The translations under genes were made by a program, and so were the position numbers. A stretch of DNA of 64,000 bases from Bacillus sp. AFS055030 (GTDB taxonomy: Bacteria > Bacillota > Bacilli > Bacillales > Bacillaceae_G), in NCBI RefSeq assembly GCF_002574545.1, contig NZ_NUGT01000083.1, positions 38,617 to 102,616 of the forward strand, given 5' to 3'. The notes below the pieces were generated by a model that was not told the origin of the DNA, did no database searches, and saw only the letters and a list, made by a program, of their open reading frames with translations. Shown piece after piece: positions 53,482-62,657 of this stretch (position 1 is the stretch's first letter; each line of letters opens with the position of its first letter).

Positions 53482-54042
53482 ATGAAGTTTGTATTAGTAT
53501 TCGGTCCTCAAGCTGTGGGGAAAATGACTGTAGGACATGAATTAGAAAAGATAACTGATTTAAAATTATTCCATAATCACATGACAATCGATTTGGTTAG
53601 TAAATTTTTTGATTATGGAACTAAGGAAGGTAGTAGATTAGTTAATTTATTTCGGAATGAAATATTTGAAGAGGTATCCAAAAGTGACTTATACGGTATT
53701 ATTTTTACTTTAGTTTGGGCTTTCGATCAAAAATCTGATTGGGATTATGTAGAGAAAGTTTGTACCATATTTGAGTCAAAAGGAGCAACAACTTATTTTG
53801 TTGAACTAGAAGCAGACCTAGATGAGAGAATTATCCGGAATAAAACTCCGCACAGATTAGAGCATAAACCAACAAAAAGAGATATTGAATGGTCTGAAAA
53901 CGATTTAATGAAGACAATGGAAAAATTCAGATTAAATTCGATAGAAGGGGAGATTCAGAAGGAAAATTATCTAAGAATAAATAACACAGATATGAGTGCA
54001 GAGGAAGTAGCTTTATTAATAAAAGAAAGATTTGCTTTGTAA
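53482..54042 (+). CDS. P-loop NTPase/kinase-like protein
   Basis: 186-residue protein with Walker A GPQAVGKMT (8-16) and the overall layout of small-molecule kinases (shikimate- or adenylate-kinase-like). A histidine-rich LFHNHMTID follows where such kinases bind substrate, and a lid-like RNKTPHRLEHKPTKRD segment comes later. The phosphate acceptor is unknown. GGGAGAG precedes the ATG. Monocistronic. Confidence 0.78.
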   Translation: MKFVLVFGPQAVGKMTVGHELEKITDLKLFHNHMTIDLVSKFFDYGTKEGSRLVNLFRNEIFEEVSKSDLYGIIFTLVWAFDQKSDWDYVEKVCTIFESKGATTYFVELEADLDERIIRNKTPHRLEHKPTKRDIEWSENDLMKTMEKFRLNSIEGEIQKENYLRINNTDMSAEEVALLIKERFAL

Positions 54043-54100
54043 GGAATAGATTTAGAGTGTTGAAAAATGAGCTTGTCAACTATGCTAATTTTTGGTTGAT

Positions 54101-54184
54101 TTCCACTGAAACCTGTCATGAGTAAGGAACTTTCTGTTTTTTGCTGTTTTACTTCCCTATGAAACTGTTATGAGTAGAACCTTT
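54101..54184. repeat. two copies of a short dispersed repeat
   Basis: Copy A (54101-54133) and copy B (54151-54184) share the pattern TTCC..TGAAAC.TGT.ATGAGTA.GAAC. A related element occurs near the right window edge (63965-63993). They lie in an otherwise empty 250-base gap. Confidence 0.45.
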
Positions 54185-54251
54185 AAGATTTTTGCTTAAA
54201 TAATACTTAGACTTTTGTTGTTCTATATTGACAATGTTTTATTTCAACAGT

Positions 54252-54278
54252 CTGAAGCCACCCTATAGGTGGCTTCAG
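54252..54278. terminator. bidirectional terminator-like hairpin
   Basis: CTGAAGCCACC pairs perfectly with GGTGGCTTCAG around a 5-base loop. It lies between the P-loop gene and the convergent rtcB. Confidence 0.65.
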
Positions 54279-54295
54279 TTTGTTATCTAATCGAT

Positions 54296-55270
54296 TTAAT
54301 TTGCCTTAAAATTATAAAGTGGTTTAATGATTTTTATGACTTCGATCGCATCTTTAGTATTTTCAATGATTTCTTTCATTTCCTTATAAGCCATCGGACT
54401 TTCGTCAAGCGTACTCTCTAAAATTGAAGTACTCCAAACATCCTTCATTGTTTCTTTAAACTCATCTAGTGAAAGAGTTGCTTTTGCTTTTGAACGACTG
54501 AGAATTCGACCTGCACCATGAGGAGCTGAATAATTCCAGTCTGGATTTCCTTTTCCGACTGCAATCAAACTACCATCACGCATGTTGATTGGAATCAATA
54601 CTTTCTCACCTTTTTGAGCAGAAATCGCTCCTTTACGAAGAATCATATTTTCGATATCAATATAATTATGAACGGTCGTAAATTGTTCAACAACCGTTAA
54701 ATCCATATTCCTTACGATTTCATCCATCATTGCTTTGCGGTTCCATAAAGCATATTCTTGTGCAATTGCCATGTCATGCATATATCGATCAAACCAAACT
54801 CCTTCTAAATAAGCTAAATCCTTTGGAATATATTGTGAAGGTAGTTTTTTTAATGCTGCCTCAATTTCTTTCTCACGGCCCTCATCCCTTAATTGCTGAA
54901 TGACTTTTGAACGATTTTCTGCCTGACTCTTTAACAATTCATACGCCTTTTTCTGATAAAACTCCGCTACAACTTTACCTAAATTTCGGCTACCAGAGTG
55001 AATAACAAAATAAATATTCCCGTCTTCATCAGCATTGCATTCTATAAAATGATTTCCGCCACCAAGCGATCCTAAGCTAAGTTTTGTTCTTGTTTCATTT
55101 AGTTCTTTAAAACAATATAGCTTCGAAAAGTCAACTTTCTTCACAAATTCGTGTTTATTATTTCGAATTGAAAACCCTGATGGAACATGTTTACGAATGA
55201 CTGCATCTAACTTTTGAAAATCGATTTCTTTTTGTGAAACTCTTATTGTTTCCATTCCACAACCAATATC
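54296..55270 (-). CDS. rtcB: RtcB-family RNA ligase, exon 2 (C-terminal 324 residues)
   Basis: Second coding segment of an RtcB-type RNA ligase, which joins 2',3'-cyclic-phosphate or 3'-phosphate RNA ends to 5'-OH ends using GTP and Mn2+. It opens with DIGCGMET, completing the metal-binding GVDIGCGM motif started in exon 1. It carries GGGNHFIE, HSGSRNLGK, HNYIDIE and the guanylylated-histidine motif APHGAGR. Translated alone from its internal ATG it would lack the D and C metal ligands. Joined to exon 1 it gives 395 residues, a normal bacterial length. Confidence 0.88.
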   Translation of the reverse strand, partial: DIGCGMETIRVSQKEIDFQKLDAVIRKHVPSGFSIRNNKHEFVKKVDFSKLYCFKELNETRTKLSLGSLGGGNHFIECNADEDGNIYFVIHSGSRNLGKVVAEFYQKKAYELLKSQAENRSKVIQQLRDEGREKEIEAALKKLPSQYIPKDLAYLEGVWFDRYMHDMAIAQEYALWNRKAMMDEIVRNMDLTVVEQFTTVHNYIDIENMILRKGAISAQKGEKVLIPINMRDGSLIAVGKGNPDWNYSAPHGAGRILSRSKAKATLSLDEFKETMKDVWSTSILESTLDESPMAYKEMKEIIENTKDAIEVIKIIKPLYNFKAN

Positions 55271-55542
55271 GTACTTTAACCTCTAATTTCTTAGAGAGTG
55301 GACTATACCTTCTCTACAATTATCGGAGTATGCAGCTCCTCATGTAGGCTCGCCGTGTTAATTATTCCATCTATTATTAGTAAGTAGAATAATTCTGCAC
55401 AATCGTCTGCTAACAACGTGCAAGTCTCTGAACCATTTGACTATGTCACCATAACCTCTGGCTGCTGATTGCCCTCGACTATATTTCACGTTAGGGTTTC
55501 CAGCAATTGAGCGAGTTTTTTTACGTTGGAGCCGATTTCGTT
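55271..55542 (-). ncRNA. ORF-less group I intron interrupting rtcB
   Basis: Read on the minus strand, all four core elements occur in order: P AATTGCTGGAAACCC (55508-55494), Q AATCAGCAGCC (55470-55460), R GTTCAGAGACTTG (55433-55421) and S AAGGTATAGTCC (55311-55300). R GACU and S AGUC form P7. P1 pairs exon CGUUGGGGUU with the guide GGCUCCAACG, with U-G wobble at the 5' splice site. P9 is a 6-bp stem capped by GAAA (55296-55281). P10 is supported by exon GAU against guide AUC. The listed junction restores GVDIGCGM, but the last intron base would be C rather than the usual G, so the 3' boundary may differ by a few bases. Confidence 0.85.
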
Positions 55543-55755
55543 AACCCCAACGAGATTTGGAACGATTTTATCTTGAATCGTCATTGTCGTCCCAATCGTA
55601 CATCCCTTTCCTGCGTGAGTATCAGGCATAATTCTAATTTTAGAACGTTTTGCGAACTCTTGATTACATAATTCAATAATTTGCCCAATTGCTCCTTGAT
55701 CCACATTATCTGTAAATATTTTGGCTTCATTAAATGAGCCTTTAACTGTAAGCAT
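55543..55755 (-). CDS. rtcB: RtcB-family RNA ligase, exon 1 (N-terminal 71 residues)
   Basis: First coding segment: MLTVKGSFNEAKIFTDN, CNQEFAKRSKIRIMPDTHAG and IVPNLVGV are typical of the bacterial RtcB N-terminus. The segment ends at GTT (Val71), directly before the expected Asp-Ile-Gly-Cys metal site. Without splicing, the frame continues 18 residues into the intron and stops, giving an inactive fragment. AAGGAGAAC lies ahead of the ATG. No RtcR or RtcA gene is adjacent. Confidence 0.85.
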
Positions 55756-55841
55756 TCTTGTTCTCCTTTAATTTAGTTTTTTTATGGTCTAACTTTATTA
55801 AACTATTTCAAAGCATTTGGTAATAGTTCTTTTTTGACGAT

Positions 55842-56297
55842 TTACTTTAGATTTTCTAAATTTAAAGAATACGAAAGAAATTCTTTATCAACTTGATAGC
55901 CATTTTTTTCATACAAAGCTTGTGCAGATTTATTATCAATCGCTGTTTGTAAATCTAATGCTTTTGCTTTCGACTCGATTGCAAATTTCTTTGCTGCATT
56001 TAACAACAATTGAGCTACTCCTTTTTGCCTTGCTGTCTCGGTTACATATAAATCATTTAAAATCCATAACTTTTTCATTGATACCGATGAAAATGAAGGA
56101 TATAACTGTGTAAATCCTATAGATTGATCTTCCTCTTTCACAAGGAAAATAACTGAATCTTTGTTATTGATTCGTTCCGTTATAAAGTCAATCGCTCCGT
56201 TTAAATTACTTTCTTGTTTATAGAACATTCTGTACTGATCAAATAAATTTGCCACATCAAAAATATGCTCTGATTTTGCGCGAACGACTTCCATCAT
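55842..56297 (-). CDS. GNAT-family N-acetyltransferase
   Basis: 151-residue acetyltransferase with the GNAT core: central strand LWILNDLYVTETARQKGVAQLLL containing the acetyl-CoA loop (R/Q-x-x-G-x-A type, RQKGVA) and the late ALYEKNGYQVDKEFLSYSL. The substrate cannot be deduced. GAGGTGAC precedes two ATGs. It lies upstream of rtcB on the same strand, about 90 bases away, and might be co-transcribed. Confidence 0.85.
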   Translation of the reverse strand: MMEVVRAKSEHIFDVANLFDQYRMFYKQESNLNGAIDFITERINNKDSVIFLVKEEDQSIGFTQLYPSFSSVSMKKLWILNDLYVTETARQKGVAQLLLNAAKKFAIESKAKALDLQTAIDNKSAQALYEKNGYQVDKEFLSYSLNLENLK

Positions 56298-56560
56298 GTC
56301 ACCTCTTCAAACTATTCATTAATCTATTAGTTAGTTCGGTACATTTCAGAAATTTCCTTTAATCGAAACTAGGTTACAATATCTACAAAAAATAGTAATT
56401 TTAAATTGTAAAGTTAATAATATAAAAAATCATCTACTAAATTTCCAAGATTTAGGTTTTCATATGGATTAACTTATAATAATATTGAAGATGAAAAACA
56501 AATTTAATTTTTGCTATTATGTGAAGAAATTAACATTCTTACAGTTGGGGTGATTCATAA

Positions 56561-57112
56561 ATGGATAAAAAAGCACTCATTATTATTGATTATACGAATG
56601 ACTTTGTAGCAGATGCTGGTTCATTAACTTGTGGTAAACCTGCACAAGATATTGAACAAAGTATTCTTCAAATAACTAAACATTTTATTGAAAATCAAGA
56701 TTATGTTGTATTTGCAGTAGACGTCCATGATGAGAATGATCCGTTCCATCCCGAAACAAAATTATTTCCACCTCATAATATTAGACATACTAAAGGAAGA
56801 GATTTATATGGTGGATTAATGGATTTATACAATTTGACAAAAAGCAATTCAGCGGTTTCTTGGATTGATAAATCTCGATACTCTGCTTTTGCTGGAACAG
56901 ACCTTGAGATTAAACTAAATGAAAGAGGCATTAACGAACTTCATTTAATAGGAGTTTGCACTGATATTTGTGTATTACATACCGCAGTCGATGCTTATAA
57001 TAAAGGTTATAAAATAGTCGTTCATCAAAAGGCTGTAGCAAGTTTTAATGCAGCTGGGCATGAATGGGCATTAAGTCATTTTAAAAATACTTTAGGGGCG
57101 GAAATAAGATGA
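56561..57112 (+). CDS. pncA: nicotinamidase (isochorismatase-like cysteine hydrolase)
   Basis: Hydrolyses nicotinamide to nicotinate; 183 residues. The catalytic triad is D10 (IIIDYTNDF), K104 (DKSRYSAF) and C137 (GVCTDICVLH). Metal ligands D54, H56 and H72 are visible. GGGGTGAT precedes the ATG. The stop overlaps the pncB start by 4 bases, so the first two salvage enzymes are coupled. Confidence 0.93.
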   Translation: MDKKALIIIDYTNDFVADAGSLTCGKPAQDIEQSILQITKHFIENQDYVVFAVDVHDENDPFHPETKLFPPHNIRHTKGRDLYGGLMDLYNLTKSNSAVSWIDKSRYSAFAGTDLEIKLNERGINELHLIGVCTDICVLHTAVDAYNKGYKIVVHQKAVASFNAAGHEWALSHFKNTLGAEIR

Positions 57113-58578
57113 ACTATAACTTTCAAGATGATAGCCTTGCACTTCATACAGATCTTTATCAAATTAATATGGCTGAAACTTACTGGGGAGACAATATTCA
57201 CAATAAAAACGCTATTTTTGAACTTTATTTTCGTAAACTCCCATTTGGAAATGGATATGCAATCTTTGCGGGGTTAGAAAAAATAATCAGTTATTTGCAA
57301 AATTTTAAATTTAGTAGTTCAGATCTTGACTATTTAAAAGAGGAACTAGGTTATAAAGATGAGTTTATTCAATTCCTGTCTAATGTAAAATTCACAGGAT
57401 CAGTGCGAGCAATTCAAGAAGGCGAATTAGTATTTGGCAATGAGCCAATTTTAAGAGTTGAGGCTCCGCTATTAGAGGCACAATTAATTGAAACTGCTTT
57501 ATTAAACATTGTCAATTATCAAACATTAATCGCTACGAAAGCATCGAGAATTAAACATATCGTTGGTAATGATACGTTAATGGAATTTGGAACAAGACGT
57601 GCTCAAGAATTTGATGCTGCCATTTGGGGAGCAAGGGCTGCTTATATTGGTGGATTCCATGCGACAAGTAATGTTCGTGCTGGTAAATTATTTAACATTC
57701 CTGTTTCAGGTACACATGCTCATGCGCTTGTGCAAGCATATCGAGATGAATACATCGCTTTCAAAAAATATGCAGATCGTCATTACAACTGTACATTCCT
57801 TGTTGATACATACGATACATTAAAAAGCGGAGTACCTAATGCAATCAAAGTCGCCAATGAACTTGGTGATAAAATTAACTTTGCAGCAATCCGACTTGAT
57901 AGTGGTGATCTAGCCTATTTATCGAAAGAAGCAAGAAAAATGCTCGATGAAGCTGGTTTCGTAAATACAAAAATTGTTGCTTCGAATGATTTAGATGAAT
58001 ATACAATTTTAAATTTAAAAGCACAAGGAGCAAAAATTGATTCTTGGGGAATCGGAACAAAGCTTATTACAGCATATGATCAACCGGCTCTGGGAGCAGT
58101 TTATAAATTAGTCAGTATTGAAGATGAAACTGGGAAAATGATTGATACAATAAAAATTTCTCAAAATCCTGAAAAAGTAACAACTCCTGGATTAAAGAAA
58201 TTGTATCGAATAATTAATACAGTTAACCATCACGCTGAGGCTGATTATATTGCCCTTGAAGATGAAGATCCAGGGTCTGAGGAAAAAATAAAGTTATTCC
58301 ACCCGGTACATCCATACATCAGTAAGTTTGTAACTAATTTTGAAGCTAGAGAACTTCATCACCAAATCTTTACAAAAGGTGAATTAGTCTACAAATTGCC
58401 TGCGATTAAAGATATTCAAGATTTTGCTGAAAACAACTTAAGTGTACTTTGGGAAGAATACAAGCGAGCATTAAACCCTGAAGAATATCCTGTAGACTTA
58501 AGTCAAAAATGTTGGGATAACAAAATGGAAAAAATAGCAGAAGCTATAAAGAAAACAGAGGAAATGAAAAATGGCTAA
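57109..58578 (+). CDS. pncB: nicotinate phosphoribosyltransferase
   Basis: Converts nicotinate and PRPP to nicotinate mononucleotide; 489 residues. Conserved LHTDLYQINMAETYW at the start, EFGTRRAQEFDAA, ATSNVRAGKLFNIPVSGTHAH with the phosphorylatable histidine, IRLDSGDLAYLSK and WGIGTKL are diagnostic. ATGA overlap with pncA; 8-base overlap with nadD. Confidence 0.95.
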   Translation: MNYNFQDDSLALHTDLYQINMAETYWGDNIHNKNAIFELYFRKLPFGNGYAIFAGLEKIISYLQNFKFSSSDLDYLKEELGYKDEFIQFLSNVKFTGSVRAIQEGELVFGNEPILRVEAPLLEAQLIETALLNIVNYQTLIATKASRIKHIVGNDTLMEFGTRRAQEFDAAIWGARAAYIGGFHATSNVRAGKLFNIPVSGTHAHALVQAYRDEYIAFKKYADRHYNCTFLVDTYDTLKSGVPNAIKVANELGDKINFAAIRLDSGDLAYLSKEARKMLDEAGFVNTKIVASNDLDEYTILNLKAQGAKIDSWGIGTKLITAYDQPALGAVYKLVSIEDETGKMIDTIKISQNPEKVTTPGLKKLYRIINTVNHHAEADYIALEDEDPGSEEKIKLFHPVHPYISKFVTNFEARELHHQIFTKGELVYKLPAIKDIQDFAENNLSVLWEEYKRALNPEEYPVDLSQKCWDNKMEKIAEAIKKTEEMKNG

Positions 58579-59200
58579 AATAGGGATTTATGGCAGTTCA
58601 TTTGATCCGATTACAAACGTTCATTTATGGACTGCAAGTACGATTGCTCATCGTTGTCAATTAGACAAAGTTATCTTTTTACCTTGCTCTTCAAAAAGAA
58701 GAGATAAACAATTACATAATACTGATGAACATCGTTGGAATATGTTAAAATTGGCAATTCAAAACAACTCAAAGTTTATTGCAGACGATTATGAAATGAA
58801 TAAAGAGGCTTGGGAAGTATTCACCTACTATACAATGAACCATTTTAAAGCTAAATATAGTGAAGATGAAGTGTATTTCATAATGGGTGCTGATCTCCTA
58901 GAAGACATTGCAGAAGGAAAATGGAAATACGGTGATCAATTAGTTTCCGAAAATAAATTCATTGTAATGGCCCGTGATGGAATTGATATGTTAAAGACGA
59001 TCTCTCGTTCTCCCTTATTAAGAAATAATGATAACGGTTCAAGATTTCATCTGATTGATAAAGGATTAGCGATGGAGATAAGTTCAACATATATCCGAGA
59101 AGAATTTGCTAAAGGCGGCGAGCCTAGATATTTATTGCCAGAAGATTGCTACGCTTATATAAAAAAATATAATCTGTATCAAAAGGAGAATGAAGATTGA
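58571..59200 (+). CDS. nadD: nicotinate-nucleotide adenylyltransferase
   Basis: 209-residue nucleotidyltransferase making deamido-NAD. Motifs: [12 protein letters not shown] (a divergent GxFxPxHxGH, with Asn-Val before the second His), MGADLLEDI and the late [10 protein letters not shown]. Overlap with pncB and 4-base overlap with nadE place it in the salvage operon. The modified first motif resembles alternative NadD or NadM-like branches, so it may be a second, salvage-dedicated isozyme. Confidence 0.88.
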   Translation: MAKIGIYGSSFDPITNVHLWTASTIAHRCQLDKVIFLPCSSKRRDKQLHNTDEHRWNMLKLAIQNNSKFIADDYEMNKEAWEVFTYYTMNHFKAKYSEDEVYFIMGADLLEDIAEGKWKYGDQLVSENKFIVMARDGIDMLKTISRSPLLRNNDNGSRFHLIDKGLAMEISSTYIREEFAKGGEPRYLLPEDCYAYIKKYNLYQKENED

Positions 59201-60018
59201 ACAGTTTACAAAAAGAAATCATCGAAGAAATGAAAGTAAAGCCAGTTATCGATCCTAAAGAGGAAATAAGAATAAGTGTTGATTTCCTAAAAAACTATCT
59301 TAAAAAACATCCTTTTTTAAATGGATTTGTATTAGGTATTTCAGGTGGTCAAGATTCAACTTTAACGGGTAAACTTGCACAAATAGCTATAGATGAATTA
59401 AATAATGAGCAATCAGAAAAAGAATATGTATTTATCGCAATTCGATTACCATATGGCGTTCAAATGGACGAAGATGACTGCCAGGAAGCGTTAAAGTTTA
59501 TCCAACCAACTAAGACTTACACAGTGAATATTAAAGCGGCTGTAGATGCAAGTGTTAATACATTAAAAGCTATTGGCGTTGACCTGACTGACTTTGCAAA
59601 AGGTAATGAAAAGGCACGTGAAAGAATGAAAGCTCAATATAGCATTGCTGCTATGAATGGGTGTGTTGTATTAGGCACTGACCATTCCGCTGAGGCTGTT
59701 ACTGGCTTCTACACTAAATATGGCGATGGTGGGTCAGATCTTTGTCCAATTTTCCGTCTAAATAAACGTCAAGGAAAGATGCTGCTTAAAGAACTAAATT
59801 GCCCACCTAAGCTATATGAAAAAGTTCCAACAGCTGACCTTGAAGAAGATCGCCCACAATTAGCAGATGAAGTTGCTCTAGGTGTTACATATGATGAAAT
59901 CGATGATTATTTAGAAGGTAAAGAAATTAATCGTGACGCTCAAGCAAAAATCGAATCATGGTTTAATAAATCAAGACATAAGAGACAAATGCCATACACT
60001 GTCTTTGATAAATTTTAA
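59197..60018 (+). CDS. nadE: ammonia-dependent NAD synthetase
   Basis: Amidates deamido-NAD to NAD; 273 residues, the ammonia-using short form. P-loop [16 protein letters not shown], the [20 protein letters not shown] block and the [15 protein letters not shown] segment are classical. TTG start overlaps the nadD stop, with AAAGGAG upstream. Last gene of the operon; a terminator follows. Confidence 0.95.
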   Translation: MNSLQKEIIEEMKVKPVIDPKEEIRISVDFLKNYLKKHPFLNGFVLGISGGQDSTLTGKLAQIAIDELNNEQSEKEYVFIAIRLPYGVQMDEDDCQEALKFIQPTKTYTVNIKAAVDASVNTLKAIGVDLTDFAKGNEKARERMKAQYSIAAMNGCVVLGTDHSAEAVTGFYTKYGDGGSDLCPIFRLNKRQGKMLLKELNCPPKLYEKVPTADLEEDRPQLADEVALGVTYDEIDDYLEGKEINRDAQAKIESWFNKSRHKRQMPYTVFDKF

Positions 60019-60073
60019 TACAGATCGCCCGCCAACCACTCAGTCTGAAATCGGTTAATATTTTCAGGACACT

Positions 60074-60102
60074 AAAAAGCTACCAATTTTGGTAGCTTTT
60101 TG
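60074..60102 (+). terminator. terminator of the NAD salvage operon
   Basis: AAAAAGCTACCAA pairs with TTGGTAGCTTTTT around two bases, ending in a T-run. Confidence 0.8.
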
Positions 60103-60189
60103 ATTTTTGAATTGAACGCAATAAATGGATATGAAAGTAAAAATTGGACAAGGTAATAGTACAGTCATTAAGAAAGGAATGTTCATATT

Positions 60190-60330
60190 ATGTGGATTTT
60201 ATTTTTTATTCTTTTAATCTTATGGGTACTAGGTTTTTTTACTTTCCATATCGCAGGCGGACTAATTCATATTCTTTTAATTATTGCAATTATTGTATTT
60301 ATCGTGAACCTATTTAGACGTAAAAAGTAG
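60190..60330 (+). CDS. lmo0937-family mini membrane protein
   Basis: 46-residue protein, almost entirely two hydrophobic helices: LFFILLILWVLGFFTFHIAGGLIH and an LLIIAIIVFIVNLF stretch ending in a basic RRKK tail. The LxWxLGxxxxHxxGGLIHxLL pattern is that of lmo0937/DUF5670 proteins, common in Bacillales and of unknown function. AAAGGA lies 11 bases ahead of ATG, and a terminator follows within 60 bases, which supports a real gene. Confidence 0.8.
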   Translation: MWILFFILLILWVLGFFTFHIAGGLIHILLIIAIIVFIVNLFRRKK

Positions 60331-60364
60331 CAAATTTATAGAGATTACTTTTTCTAAAAACTGA

Positions 60365-60390
60365 GAGCTTGTTTTTCAAGCTCTTTTTTT
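60365..60390 (+). terminator. terminator after lmo0937-like gene
   Basis: GAGCTTG pairs with CAAGCTC around a T5 loop, followed by T7. Confidence 0.85.
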
Positions 60391-60468
60391 ATGCCATATT
60401 ACTCTTCTATATTCCTCTATTTTTGAATAAACTTCTATGAATGTCATAAACAATAGAGGAGCGAAATT

Positions 60469-61983
60469 ATGACTGTTAGTATGGAGCCCCCTATATCAAT
60501 GGAACAAATGCTTCAAACAATTCGTACAGGACTACCAAAAACATTTGAACCTAAAAATATTATTATTGTTGGTGCTGGGATATCAGGTTTAGTAGCTGCT
60601 TCACTTTTAAAAGGAGCAGGACATGAGGTAACTATTCTCGAAGGAAATGATCGGATTGGTGGTCGTATTTTTACTAATCGTAATTTTTTTGCAGGACAGT
60701 ATATGGAAAATGGTGCTATGAGAATCCCTTCTATTCACTTGCTTGTTTTAGAGTATATTAAAAAATTTAACCTTCCTTTAGAAGAATTCATTAATAGCAC
60801 CCCAAATGATATTATTTTCGTAAACAATGTAAGAACTATTCAAAAGCTTTATGAAGAAAATCCAGACATTCTCAACTTCCCAACATCACCATCTGAAAAA
60901 GGTAAAACTGCTGAATATTTGGCTCAATACGCCATGCAACCAGTAACTGATTTCATAAAAAAGAATCCAAAGAAGAATTGGGAAATCGTTATTAAATTAC
61001 TTGATCGTTTTTCGATGGAGTACTATTTGAAATATAATCCATATGGCAGAACATTATCAGTTGGAGCCATTGATATGATTAAGGTTATGCTTGGGATGGA
61101 AGGCTTCCCTGAACTTTCATTCACTGCCTTACTTCGAGAAGTAATGATCCTATTTACGCCTGGACTAAAGTTTTATGAAATTAAAGGTGGAAATGATCAC
61201 TTACCCTATTCATTCCTACCAGAGCTAAAAGAAAATATTTATTATCATCAAAAAATGAAAAAAATTGAACAACACGACTCTTCTGTCACGATTCATACAG
61301 TGGATACACAAACCTCACAGGCATATTCTGTAACTGGAGACTTAGCCATCATTACTATACCTTTTTCATTACTAAACTTCGTTGAAATCATTCCACGTGA
61401 TTTGTTTACTTATAACAAATATAAAGCAATTCGACAATTACATTATGTTCCTTCGACTAAAATTGGTTTACAATTTAAAACTAGATTTTGGGAGAAAGAG
61501 GGTTTTATTGGAGGAAAAATGATTTCTGATCTCCCTGTTCGTTATTCCTATTTCCCGAGTCAATCCGTTGGTTCAGATGGCCCAGGTGTCATATTAGCAA
61601 GCTATACATGGGAAGATAACGCATCAATTTGGGATAGCTTATCTGAAAAAGAACAAATAGAGAATGCGCTGGAAGATTTATCAAAGATATACGGTAAAGA
61701 AATATATAATGAATTTATGACTGGTAATACTTTTAGTTGGTCAGAAAATCCTTTTTCAGGTGGAGCTTTTGCTATTTTCAAACCTGACCAGCAGACTGAA
61801 ATTGCTCCATATATTTCAACTCCCGAGGGACTAATCCATTTTGCGGGTGATCACACTTCTACAGCACCAGGTTGGATTCAAGGAGCAATCGAATCTGGAA
61901 TAAGAGTTGCTTATGAAGTTAACGATCTACCCAAATCAACCGCGACTGTGAATGATGTTACAAATGATCAAATGGAATCGTGA
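60469..61983 (+). CDS. flavin monoamine oxidase / L-amino-acid oxidase family protein
   Basis: 504-residue FAD-dependent oxidase. The dinucleotide fold is IIIVGAGISGL (31-41) with ILEGNDRIGGRI downstream. The second FAD contact is in the C-terminal FAGDHTSTAPGWIQGAIESG. The length and N-terminal extension match bacterial L-amino-acid oxidase and tryptophan-2-monooxygenase-like enzymes. It has no signal peptide, so it should be cytosolic. Substrate unknown. GAGGAGCG precedes ATG. Confidence 0.88.
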   Translation: MTVSMEPPISMEQMLQTIRTGLPKTFEPKNIIIVGAGISGLVAASLLKGAGHEVTILEGNDRIGGRIFTNRNFFAGQYMENGAMRIPSIHLLVLEYIKKFNLPLEEFINSTPNDIIFVNNVRTIQKLYEENPDILNFPTSPSEKGKTAEYLAQYAMQPVTDFIKKNPKKNWEIVIKLLDRFSMEYYLKYNPYGRTLSVGAIDMIKVMLGMEGFPELSFTALLREVMILFTPGLKFYEIKGGNDHLPYSFLPELKENIYYHQKMKKIEQHDSSVTIHTVDTQTSQAYSVTGDLAIITIPFSLLNFVEIIPRDLFTYNKYKAIRQLHYVPSTKIGLQFKTRFWEKEGFIGGKMISDLPVRYSYFPSQSVGSDGPGVILASYTWEDNASIWDSLSEKEQIENALEDLSKIYGKEIYNEFMTGNTFSWSENPFSGGAFAIFKPDQQTEIAPYISTPEGLIHFAGDHTSTAPGWIQGAIESGIRVAYEVNDLPKSTATVNDVTNDQMES

Positions 61984-62012
61984 CAGGTTCAGATTTCTAA
62001 CCTGAACTTTTT
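61984..62012 (+). terminator. terminator after amine oxidase gene
   Basis: GTTCAG pairs with CTGAAC (alternative CAGGTT with AACCTG), then T5. Confidence 0.6.
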
Positions 62013-62040
62013 GTAAAGATGATTTTATTTCTAGTAAAAC

Positions 62041-62075
62041 AAAAAAAAACCCACAAGGTACATAATCTTGTGGGA
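62041..62075 (-). terminator. terminator for the leftward hypothetical gene
   Basis: On the minus strand CCCACAAG pairs with CTTGTGGG, followed by T9. Confidence 0.8.
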
Positions 62076-62088
62076 CTTTATTATGATA

Positions 62089-62502
62089 TCATCCAATTTT
62101 TAAATAACCTACTGATGGAACGAATGAGTATCCTTGATTGATAACCATATCTGTTATTTCTGTCGTTTCAGTATCCTTGACTTGATGAAACAATTTATAT
62201 TTTATTGATTTTATTTTCTTTCCCCTTAATACATTATTTAAATAAATTAACTCAATTTCTAAAAATGGTATTCTGTACTTTAAATTATTCGTGATCCTAT
62301 TTGTGATTAGTTCATAAAACTCAATATCGTCAGTATTAACTGATTTTTTTTTCATATCTTCTATTAATTTATTCTGTTTATCAGTAAACTCACTAATAAT
62401 ATATTCGATTTCCACTTTTGAAAGGGAACGAGTTTCTTTTAATGGCAATGTAACTTGATTTGTTTTTTCTTTCCTAAATAATCGTTTAAAAAATTTAATC
62501 AT
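62089..62502 (-). CDS. hypothetical protein, basic N-terminus
   Basis: 137-residue protein not recognised. It begins with a strongly basic stretch (MIKFFKRLFRKEK) that could lie on the membrane surface or bind nucleic acid. It continues with mixed charged helices and ends in a hydrophobic, Gly/Tyr-containing segment (GYSFVPSVGYLKIG). No cysteine. AGAGGACGGGA lies before ATG and a good terminator follows, so it is probably a genuine single gene. Confidence 0.65.
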   Translation of the reverse strand: MIKFFKRLFRKEKTNQVTLPLKETRSLSKVEIEYIISEFTDKQNKLIEDMKKKSVNTDDIEFYELITNRITNNLKYRIPFLEIELIYLNNVLRGKKIKSIKYKLFHQVKDTETTEITDMVINQGYSFVPSVGYLKIG

Positions 62503-62657
62503 AGTCCCGTCCTCTTCAATTTTTCTTATTTATATTTTGTCATGATTAAACAAGAATGTAAAAGTAATTTTTTAGGCACTAATACTATTCTATTATTAAA
62601 CTGAAATTCCTTTGTAGAATTGGCTTCCTTTTAAAATTTTTATTTGCTTACTATTCC

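Noticed and set aside
54296..55755. Reading the two rtcB segments as separate genes or as a frameshifted pseudogene
   Set aside because: The 272-base gap carries ordered group I intron core elements, and removing it restores a full-length conserved protein in frame; simple decay does not explain that.
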